NCBI GenBank assembly: GCA_025451775.1
Contig: JANWJU010000064.1
Location: 1 to 38,387, forward strand
Length of the DNA stretch: 38,387 nucleotides
Direction of reading: 5' to 3'
Source: Terriglobales bacterium
Lineage (GTDB): Bacteria; Acidobacteriota; Terriglobia; Terriglobales; SCQP01
In this document: positions 31,649-38,387 of the stretch, in pieces
Layout of the letters: every line of letters starts with the position of its first letter
Numbering within the stretch: the stretch's first letter is position 1
Position numbers and translations under genes: made by a program
Notes under the pieces: generated by a model
Database searches by the model: none
What the model was told of the DNA's origin: nothing
What the model saw: the letters and a program-made list of their open reading frames with translations, nothing else

Positions 31649-33921
31649 CCACCTCCACTGCCATCACGCCTGACGTGCTCGCCCGGCACGGCCTCACCGC
31701 CGACGAGTACCGCCGTATCTGTGAGCTGTTGGGACGCGAACCCAACTGGACCGAGCTGGGTGTGTTCTCGGTCATGTGGAGCGAGCACTGCTCCTACAAA
31801 AGCAGCCGTATCCACCTCAAGCAGCTCCCCACCGGCGGCCCGCAGGTGCTGCAAGGGCCGGGTGAGAACGCCGGCATCATCGACATCGGCGATGGCTGGG
31901 CGTGCGCGTTCAAGATCGAATCGCACAACCATCCCAGCTTCGTCGAACCCTTCCAAGGCGCGGCCACGGGCGTAGGCGGCATCCTGCGCGACATCTTTAC
32001 CATGGGAGCGCGGCCGGTGGCGATCATGGACTCGCTACGCTTCGGCCCGCTGCGCCCGGATCTCGATCCCAGCGGCCAGACTTCGCCCCAGACGGCGGCG
32101 CGCAACCACGCCATCCTCGAAGGCGTGGTGGGAGGCGTTGCGCACTACGGCAACTGCTTTGGTGTCCCTAACCTGGGCGGGGAGACGGCTTTTGATCCCT
32201 GCTACTCGGCCAACCCGCTGCTCAACGCCTTTGCGCTGGGTATCGCGCGGCAGGATGCATTGTTTTTCGGCAAGGCCGAGGGCGTCGGCAACCCGGTGAT
32301 CTACGTGGGCGCCAAGACGGGCCGGGACGGTATCCACGGCGCCACCATGGCGAGCGAGGCCTTTTCGGAGGCGAGCGAAGCGAAGCGTCCCAACGTGCAA
32401 GTCGGCGACCCGTTTCTGGAGAAGTTGTTGCTGGAAGCCTGCCTGGAGGCGATGCAGACGGGCGCCATCGCCGGCATTCAGGACATGGGCGCCGCCGGAC
32501 TCACCAGTTCGGGTTGCGAGATGGGGGCGCGCGCCGGCACCGGCATCGATCTCGACCTCGACCGCGTCCCGCAGCGCGACCAGGGCATGACGGCCTACGA
32601 GATGCTGCTCAGCGAGAGCCAGGAGCGCATGTTGCTGGTGGCCCATCAGGGCCGAGAAGACGAGGTCTACGCCGTGTTCCGCAAGTGGGGCCTGGACGCG
32701 GTGCAGGTGGGGGTGGTCATCGCCGAGCCGCGGTTCCGCGTGCGCCACCACGGCGAGCTGATGGCGGATATCCCCAACCCGGCGCTGACCGACGAGGCGC
32801 CCCGGTACGACCGGCCGCGGCGCGCACCACAGCGCACGCTGCCGCTCGATCCTACCCCGGCTTGGCGTGACCGCAAGCGTGACGCCGCCGCCGATTTGCT
32901 GGCGTTGCTGGGCTCGCCCAATCTGTGCTCCAAGGCGTGGGTCTATGAACAGTACGACACCATGGTGCGTACCAACACCCTGGCCGGCCCCGGCGGCGAT
33001 GCTGGCGTGATCCGGCTGAAGGACACCGGGCGCGCCCTGGCCATGGCGCTGGACGGCAACGGCCGCTACTGCCGGCTCGATCCCCGCCGCGGCGCCCAAC
33101 TGGCCGTGGCCGAGGCGGCGCGCAAGGTGGCGTGTACGGGGGCGCGGCCGCTGGCCGCCACCAACTGCCTCAACTTCGGCAACCCGGAAAAACCGGAGGT
33201 GATGTGGGAGTTGGCCGAGGCCATCGCCGGCATTGGCGAGGCCTGCCGCGCCTTGGACACGCCCATCACCGGCGGCAACGTCAGCCTCTATAACGAGACG
33301 CTGGGCCGCGGCATCCAGCCCACGCCGGTGCTGGGGGTGGTGGGGCTGCTGGAACGCGGCCGCGCGCCGCTCGCGGCGCGCTTCGCCGCGCCCGGGCGCG
33401 CCATCCTGGTGTTGTCGGGTTCGCCGGCTTCCGGCACGCGCGAATTCGGCTCCAGCGAGTACGTGGCGTTGCTGCTGGGCACCTTATGGGGCACGCCGCC
33501 AGCGCTCGATCTGGAGCGGGAACACGGTCTGCACCAAGTGCTGGAGCAAGCCCACGCGCACGCCGGTCTGGATTCGGCGCATCAGGTTTCGAGCGGCGGC
33601 TTGGCCGTGGCGCTCGCCGAGTGCTGCCTGGCGCAAACGGTGGAGCAGCCGGAGAAGGCGCCGCTCGGTCTGGAGGTCAACTTGCCGGACGCCCGCGATT
33701 GGGAGTTGGTCTTATTCGCCGAGGATGCCAGCCGGGTGGTGGTCTCGTGCGACCCCGCGCGGGTGGCCGAGGTGACCGAGGCGGCGCAGGCGGCTGGTCT
33801 GAAGGCGGTGCAGGTGGGCGAGACGCGGACGCATGGGTTCGTAATCCGCCACCGCGGACAGGCGGTGGTGCAATTGGAACTCGAGGCGCTGGCGGCGGCG
33901 TGGCGCGGAGGTTGGGCATGA
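31645..33921 (+). CDS. purL: Phosphoribosylformylglycinamidine synthase subunit PurL (small type)
   Basis: PurL converts FGAR to FGAM with ATP and ammonia supplied by PurQ. The 758-residue length is the small, three-subunit type. Conserved stretches are [20 protein letters not shown] (38-57, catalytic His48), [20 protein letters not shown] (about 92-111), [13 protein letters not shown] near 275, and the second-half [15 protein letters not shown]-like segment [14 protein letters not shown] near 509, with [13 protein letters not shown] near 540. The GTG start 31645 overlaps the purQ stop. The stop overlaps purF by ATGA, so purQLF are coupled. Confidence 0.96.
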   Translation: MTTSTAITPDVLARHGLTADEYRRICELLGREPNWTELGVFSVMWSEHCSYKSSRIHLKQLPTGGPQVLQGPGENAGIIDIGDGWACAFKIESHNHPSFVEPFQGAATGVGGILRDIFTMGARPVAIMDSLRFGPLRPDLDPSGQTSPQTAARNHAILEGVVGGVAHYGNCFGVPNLGGETAFDPCYSANPLLNAFALGIARQDALFFGKAEGVGNPVIYVGAKTGRDGIHGATMASEAFSEASEAKRPNVQVGDPFLEKLLLEACLEAMQTGAIAGIQDMGAAGLTSSGCEMGARAGTGIDLDLDRVPQRDQGMTAYEMLLSESQERMLLVAHQGREDEVYAVFRKWGLDAVQVGVVIAEPRFRVRHHGELMADIPNPALTDEAPRYDRPRRAPQRTLPLDPTPAWRDRKRDAAADLLALLGSPNLCSKAWVYEQYDTMVRTNTLAGPGGDAGVIRLKDTGRALAMALDGNGRYCRLDPRRGAQLAVAEAARKVACTGARPLAATNCLNFGNPEKPEVMWELAEAIAGIGEACRALDTPITGGNVSLYNETLGRGIQPTPVLGVVGLLERGRAPLAARFAAPGRAILVLSGSPASGTREFGSSEYVALLLGTLWGTPPALDLEREHGLHQVLEQAHAHAGLDSAHQVSSGGLAVALAECCLAQTVEQPEKAPLGLEVNLPDARDWELVLFAEDASRVVVSCDPARVAEVTEAAQAAGLKAVQVGETRTHGFVIRHRGQAVVQLELEALAAAWRGGWA

Positions 33922-35324
33922 ACTCGGCGACGAACTCCCCGTGGACCAAGCTGCGAGAGAAGTGCGGGGTGGTGGGGGTGTGGGGTAACCATGAGGCCGC
34001 CAACCTCGCCTACCTCGGGCTCCACGCCCTGCAGCACCGGGGGCAGGAATCGGCCGGCATCGCCGCCAGTGATGCGGGTGGCGCGGGGCAGGCGATTCAC
34101 CTGCGCCGCGGCATGGGCTTGGTGGCGGATGTTTTCAGCCCCAAGGCGCTGGGGCGTTTGCCCGGACGCATCGCCATCGGCCATACCCGCTACTCCACCG
34201 CCGGCGATAGCGGCATCGGCAACGCCCAGCCGCTGATGGTGGAGTGCAACAAGGGGCGGCTGGCCATCGCCCACAACGGCAATCTCACGAATGCCACCGC
34301 CATCCGCGGGCGTTTGGAAGCGCAGGGCTCGATTTTCCAGACCACCAGCGACACCGAAGTCATCCTGCACCTGATCGCCCAGTCGCGCGCCACCAGTTTC
34401 GACGGCGCCTTGGAAGAGGCGCTGAACCAGGTCGAAGGCGCCTACTCGCTGTTGCTGCTGACGCCCGACAGCCTCTACGCCATCCGTGACCCGCTCGGCT
34501 TCCGGCCGCTAGCGCAGGGCAAGCTGGCGGAAGGGGGCGCCTTTTTCGCCAGCGAAACCTGTGCCTTTGACCTCATCGGCGCCCGCTTCGAGCACGAGGT
34601 GGCAGCGGGGACCTGGGTCAAGGTCAGCGGCGAATCGCGCGCGCCGGCGATCACCACCCACCGCTTCGCGGCGGAGCGGCCCCTGCGCCAGTGCGCATTC
34701 GAGCACGTCTACTTTGCCCGTCCCGATAGCTTGGTCTTCGAGCGCAGCGTGCAGCAGAGCCGCGAACAGATGGGCCGCATTCTGGCGCAGGAAGCACCCG
34801 CCGATGCCGATATCGTGGTGCCGGTGCCGGATTCCGGCGTGGCCGCCGCGCTGGGCTATTCGGCCGAATCCGGCCTGCGCTGCCGCTTTGGCCTGATCCG
34901 CAACCACTATGTGGGCCGGACCTTCATCGAGCCCACCCAGCAGATCCGCGACTTCGGCGTCAAACTGAAACTCAACCCCGTGCGCCGGTTGCTCGAGGGC
35001 CAACGGGTTGTGCTGGTCGACGACTCCATTGTGCGCGGGACCACCAGCCGCAAAATCGTCAACATGATCCGCGAGGCCGGCGCCACGGAAGTGCACGTGC
35101 GCATCTCCTGCCCGCCCACCATCTCGCCCTGCTACTACGGCGTCGACACCCCGTCGAAATCCGAGCTGATCGCCGCCAACCAAACCCAGGAACAAATCCG
35201 CCTTTCCATTGGCGCCGACAGCCTCGGCTACCTCTCGCTCGCCGGCTTGGGCCGCGCGGTTGAGAATTGCAACGACAGCTTCTGCATGGCGTGCTATACG
35301 GGCAAGTATCCAACCCCGGTATAA
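33918..35324 (+). CDS. purF: Amidophosphoribosyltransferase PurF
   Basis: PurF makes phosphoribosylamine from PRPP and glutamine, the first committed step of purine synthesis. The 468-residue product has a 15-residue propeptide before the nucleophile Cys16 (KCGVVGVWG), TRYSTAGDS near 94, HNGNLTNA near 118, and the PRPP-binding loop [14 protein letters not shown] (364-377). Cys259, Cys398, Cys456 and Cys459 sit where the Bacillus-type [4Fe-4S] cluster ligands are found, so it should be an oxygen-sensitive iron-sulfur enzyme with propeptide processing. The ATG 33918 overlaps the purL stop. Confidence 0.96.
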   Translation: MNSATNSPWTKLREKCGVVGVWGNHEAANLAYLGLHALQHRGQESAGIAASDAGGAGQAIHLRRGMGLVADVFSPKALGRLPGRIAIGHTRYSTAGDSGIGNAQPLMVECNKGRLAIAHNGNLTNATAIRGRLEAQGSIFQTTSDTEVILHLIAQSRATSFDGALEEALNQVEGAYSLLLLTPDSLYAIRDPLGFRPLAQGKLAEGGAFFASETCAFDLIGARFEHEVAAGTWVKVSGESRAPAITTHRFAAERPLRQCAFEHVYFARPDSLVFERSVQQSREQMGRILAQEAPADADIVVPVPDSGVAAALGYSAESGLRCRFGLIRNHYVGRTFIEPTQQIRDFGVKLKLNPVRRLLEGQRVVLVDDSIVRGTTSRKIVNMIREAGATEVHVRISCPPTISPCYYGVDTPSKSELIAANQTQEQIRLSIGADSLGYLSLAGLGRAVENCNDSFCMACYTGKYPTPV

Positions 35325-35440
35325 AATACCTTGGAAGTCCAGCAGTGCGCCGACCCGGGCCCAAGCCGGGGCGAGCATCAGCGGGAAGCGCGGTGAAGCT
35401 GCGCTGGGGCCCGCGCAAGTCAAAGGTTACGGCTGCACGC

Positions 35441-38056
35441 ATGCCGGAAGACGCTGAAGCGCTGCCATCGCTCGCTGCCTACCTGCACGGCTTCGCCGCG
35501 CGCGGGCCGCGTCCGGCCCTCATCGAACAGCATCTGTATCGCGGCGCGACCTACAGCTACGCCGCCCTGCTGGGCCAGGCGTTGGCCTTGCAGGCGCGGC
35601 TGCAGGCCCGGGGCGTGGGGGCCGGCGACCGGGTGCTGTTGTGGGGCGCCTCGGGCGCGGCCTGGGCGATCGCCTTCTACGCGTGCCTGCTGCAAGGGGC
35701 GGTGGTGGTGCCCATCGATGCCGCCTTTTCCGTGGGCTTCGTCGCGCGCGTCGCGGAGCAAACCGGGGCGGTGTTGCTCTGCACCGATCACCACGGCGAG
35801 GCGGGGGCGCCCGCCGGCTTGCCGGTTGAGGAATTTGCCGCCATCGCCGCCCTCCCCGCCATCGCCCCGGCGGCGGCGCTGCCGGCGGTCGAGCGCGCGC
35901 CCGAGGACCTGCTCGAGATCGTCTACACCAGCGGCGCCACCGCCGAACCCAAGGGGGTGATGATCACCCACGGCAACCTGCTGGCCAACCTGCGGCCGAT
36001 CTACGGCGAGATCGGCAAATACAAGCCCTACGCGGGCATGGCGCTGCCGCTGCGCTTTCTGCACCTGATCCCCTTGAGTCACCTGTTCGGTCAGGTGATG
36101 GGGCTGTTTATCCCGGCCATGCTGGATAGCGCGGTGATTTATCCCGAGTCACAGGCGCCGGCGCAATGGGCGCGGCTCATCAAGCAATACCGGGCCTCGG
36201 TGATGGTCGCGGTGCCGCAGCAGGTGCAGCTCTTCAGCCAGTGGGCGGCGGAGGAGATGCAGGTCAGCGTGGCCGCCGCCGCCGCGCTGGGGCGGCAGCA
36301 TGGCATGGCGTGGAGTTTCTGGCACTGGCGCCGGTTGCACCGCCGCCTGGGCTGGAAGATGTGGGCGTTTGTGGTGGGGGGAGCGGCGCTGCCGGCTCAG
36401 GTCGAGGATTTCTGGAACTGCATGGGCTACGCCATGATCCAGGGTTACGGGTTGACGGAGACGGCGCCGGCGATTGCGGTGACCCATCCGTTCAAAATCC
36501 GGCGGGGCGCGGTCGGCCGCCTGCTGGCGGGGGTGGAGACCAAGCTGGCGCCGGACGGCGAAATCCTGGTGCGCGGCGGCAACGTCTCGCCCGGCTACTA
36601 TCGCAACCCCGAGGCCACGCGGCAGACCTTCGCCGATGGCTGGCTGCATACCGGGGACTTGGGGCGGCTGGACGAGGAGGGCAACCTCCACTTCCTGGGG
36701 CGCAAAAAAGAGATCATCGTCACCGCCGACGGACTCAACGTCTTCCCCGAGGACGTGGAGCGCGCCTTGAACCTGCAGGCGGCCATCGCCGAGAGCGCGG
36801 TGGTGGAGGAGAAGCGCGGCGCCAGCAATCAGGTTCACGCCGTGGCCGTGCTGCGCGCCGGCTACGCGGCCAACGCGTTGGATGCCGCCGTGGCCGCCGC
36901 CAACGCCGCCCTGGAGCCGCACCAGCGCGTGCGGGCGGCCTCGGTGTGGCCGCAACCCTCGCTGCCGCGCACCGCCTCCACGCAGAAGCTGCAGCGCGTG
37001 GCCATCGGGCGCTGGGTGAACCAGGGCGATGGCGCCGCGCCCGCCCCCGGCGCCGCCCAGGCGGCCGCCGATTGGCGCGAATTCGCCCACACCCGCTGGG
37101 GCATCGCCTCCGAACGGCTGCAGCCGCAGGCACGGCTGGATGCCGACCTGGGGTTGTCGTCGCTCGACCGGGTGGAGTTGCTGTCGTGGCTGGAGGCGCA
37201 CGCGCCCGGCGGATTGGAGGAGTTGGCGTTGGCCACCGCCCAAACCGTCGCGGACGTGGATGCGCTGGCTCATCCCGGCGCCGAGCTGGCGGCGCCGGCC
37301 GCCGGCCCCACCACCACCGCGGCGCCGGCGATCGCGGCCGCGCCTTCCATTCTTACCAACGAGGCCACGTGGCCGTTGCGGCCCGCCTGGCGCGGCTTCC
37401 GCTCCCTGGCGTTTCCGGCCCTCGTGTTTCCGTTTCTAAAGTGGGCGGTGAGCCACGTCGAGGTGCGCGGCCAGGAGCGTTGCTCCGCCCTGCGGCGGCC
37501 GGTCCTGCTGATCGCCAACCATCAGAGCATGCTCGATGTGCCGCTCATCCTGCGGGCACTGCCCAGCGCGTGGCGCCCCTGGGTGGCGCCAGCCATGGGC
37601 ATCGAGCCCATGGTGGATGCCCTCAACCCCAACGCCAGCCCGCGGCGCCGCCGCAAGGCGTACCGGCGGTATTTTCTGCTGCGCGCCTTTTTCAACGTCT
37701 ACCTGTTGACCGAGGGCTCGATCGCGCGCGCCCTGCGCCGCACCGGACGGCTGGCGGATGAGGGCTACTGCCCCTTGATTTTCCCCGAGGGCCGGCGCAC
37801 CCCCGACGGGCAACTGCATGCGTTCCGTCCCGGCATCGGCGTGTTCGTGGCCAATCTGCGCATTCCTGTCATGGCGATCCGTATCGGCGGGCTCTACGAA
37901 ATCCTCCCCGACGGCGCGACCCACCCGAAAAGGGGGCCAGCGTGGGTCGAATTTGGCCCCGTATTCCACTTTTCCACCGAATCACCGGAAGAGATAACAT
38001 CTCAGCTGGAGTCTTGGTTTAGAATGGTGGCAAGCCCCCCGCTTGAGGTTAAGTGA
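35441..38056 (+). CDS. Three-domain acyl-ACP synthetase / acyl carrier / PlsC acyltransferase (Aas-like)
   Basis: The 871-residue product has an adenylate-forming domain (about 1-520) with YTSGATAEPKG (163-173), GYGLTET near 341, GWLHTGDLG and a KKEIIVTADGLNVFPED segment. Next is a carrier domain with LGLSSLDRVELL (570-581; Ser574 for phosphopantetheine). Last is a PlsC domain (about 650-871) with NHQSMLD (His694, Asp699) and FPEGRRTPDG from 781. It would activate a fatty acid, load it on its own carrier and transfer it to a lysophospholipid or other acceptor, like Aas. The start is ATG 35441 at the domain border; earlier GTG codons are possible. It lies 116 bp after purF, and its stop overlaps the next gene. 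Confidence 0.87.
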   Translation: MPEDAEALPSLAAYLHGFAARGPRPALIEQHLYRGATYSYAALLGQALALQARLQARGVGAGDRVLLWGASGAAWAIAFYACLLQGAVVVPIDAAFSVGFVARVAEQTGAVLLCTDHHGEAGAPAGLPVEEFAAIAALPAIAPAAALPAVERAPEDLLEIVYTSGATAEPKGVMITHGNLLANLRPIYGEIGKYKPYAGMALPLRFLHLIPLSHLFGQVMGLFIPAMLDSAVIYPESQAPAQWARLIKQYRASVMVAVPQQVQLFSQWAAEEMQVSVAAAAALGRQHGMAWSFWHWRRLHRRLGWKMWAFVVGGAALPAQVEDFWNCMGYAMIQGYGLTETAPAIAVTHPFKIRRGAVGRLLAGVETKLAPDGEILVRGGNVSPGYYRNPEATRQTFADGWLHTGDLGRLDEEGNLHFLGRKKEIIVTADGLNVFPEDVERALNLQAAIAESAVVEEKRGASNQVHAVAVLRAGYAANALDAAVAAANAALEPHQRVRAASVWPQPSLPRTASTQKLQRVAIGRWVNQGDGAAPAPGAAQAAADWREFAHTRWGIASERLQPQARLDADLGLSSLDRVELLSWLEAHAPGGLEELALATAQTVADVDALAHPGAELAAPAAGPTTTAAPAIAAAPSILTNEATWPLRPAWRGFRSLAFPALVFPFLKWAVSHVEVRGQERCSALRRPVLLIANHQSMLDVPLILRALPSAWRPWVAPAMGIEPMVDALNPNASPRRRRKAYRRYFLLRAFFNVYLLTEGSIARALRRTGRLADEGYCPLIFPEGRRTPDGQLHAFRPGIGVFVANLRIPVMAIRIGGLYEILPDGATHPKRGPAWVEFGPVFHFSTESPEEITSQLESWFRMVASPPLEVK

Positions 38057-38331
38057 CTTACTGTCCACAATGCCATTCGACGGGGCTGCACCGCACTTCG
38101 CGCACCTTGGGGGAGCGCGTCAGCGGGCAGGCGTTCGCTTATTACTGCCCCCAATGCGGAGAGCGGCACCTGATAGGCAAGGTCAAGCACTGCTGGCGCT
38201 GCGGCACCGATCTAGACCGGCGCAAGCGGAAGACGTTCATCGATTACCTGGCGGCGGGGCTGGTGCTGTGGCCCTACTCCTGCCGCCGCTGCGGCAAACG
38301 CCGCTACCGCTGGGGCAAGTACTCGGGATGA
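38053..38331 (+). CDS. Small multi-zinc-ribbon protein
   Basis: The 92-residue product has four CxxC pairs: C4-C7 (CPQC), C32-C35 (CPQC), C47-C50 (CWRC) and C77-C80 (CRRC), enough for two zinc ribbons. It is rich in Arg and Lys, with RRKRK near 56-60, and has one hydrophobic stretch (YLAAGLVLWPY) near 65-75. It may bind nucleic acid or act at the membrane; no family is recognised. The GTG start at 38053 overlaps the stop of the acyltransferase gene as GTGA, so it is the last gene of that transcript. Confidence 0.72.
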   Translation: MTYCPQCHSTGLHRTSRTLGERVSGQAFAYYCPQCGERHLIGKVKHCWRCGTDLDRRKRKTFIDYLAAGLVLWPYSCRRCGKRRYRWGKYSG

Positions 38332-38361
38332 GCGCTGCGCGCGGCAACGATTGATGCAGTA

Positions 38362-38382
38362 GCGCGGCAAGTCGAGCCGCGC
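38362..38382 (+). terminator. Hairpin at the right edge, after the zinc-ribbon gene
   Basis: GCGCGGC (38362-38368), a 7-nt loop and GCCGCGC (38376-38382) form a perfect 7-bp stem 31 bp after the stop. The sequence ends before it can be seen whether a T-run follows. Confidence 0.4.
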
Positions 38383-38387
38383 CCGCG

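Overview
The window is a GC-rich, gene-dense bacterial chromosome segment. There is no phage, plasmid or transposase gene and I see no rRNA or tRNA. The mix suggests a Gram-negative member of the Acidobacteriota or a close relative, which is inference: type VI secretion genes, phoH-ybeY followed by a small zinc-ribbon gene, several exported low-complexity proteins, GlgA of the short GT4 type, and PurF with the iron-sulfur type cysteines. No marker gene in the window proves the phylum.

Layout. 1-1661 (minus): end of a type VI secretion operon (vgrG cut by the edge, tssG). 1761-3471: phoH, ybeY and a 99-residue zinc-ribbon protein, overlapping by 4 bp. 3513-7916: an exported protein, rho behind a near-consensus sigma-70 promoter, and an acyl-CoA carboxyltransferase. 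7902-9618: a decayed antitoxin copy, a Gln/Pro/Arg-rich exported protein, and an intact Phd/PIN toxin-antitoxin pair. 9708-12023 (minus): an FkbM methyltransferase, a LolA-like exported protein and a 586-bp repeat-rich gap. 12024-15960: an exported Gly-rich protein, ruvB, folK and an M28 peptidase. 15965-17619 (minus): vapBC and coaX. 17643-20631: an ABM monooxygenase-like gene, a VOC protein, glgA, a DUF892 ferritin-like protein and a 62-residue small protein. 20723-30947: an eight-gene exopolysaccharide cluster (export channel, co-polymerase, flippase, four glycosyltransferases, polymerase/ligase) in which every gene overlaps the next. 30944-38331: purQ, purL and purF, coupled by overlap to the polysaccharide genes, then a three-domain acyl-ACP synthetase/ACP/acyltransferase and a zinc-ribbon protein.

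The most unusual signal is a dispersed palindromic repeat found five times between 11309 and 17562. Two full copies are 108 bp (36 codons) and 105/108 identical. Each sits exactly on codon boundaries inside an unrelated gene, near the N-terminus of a LolA-like protein and near the C-terminus of a VapC toxin, and is translated in the same frame in both. A 41-bp module of the same repeat lies in coaX in the opposite orientation and is also open there. Two further, rearranged copies lie in the 586-bp gap, one carrying a 33-bp triplication. This resembles in principle the protein-invading palindromic elements of Rickettsia, but the sequence is one I do not recognise.

Regulation. rho has a classical promoter with a long leader. 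Several other genes (phd, ruvB, coaX, the ABM gene, vapB) have a -10-like hexamer only 5-8 nt before the start codon, which suggests leaderless transcripts. coaX and the ABM gene appear to share overlapping, opposed -10 elements.
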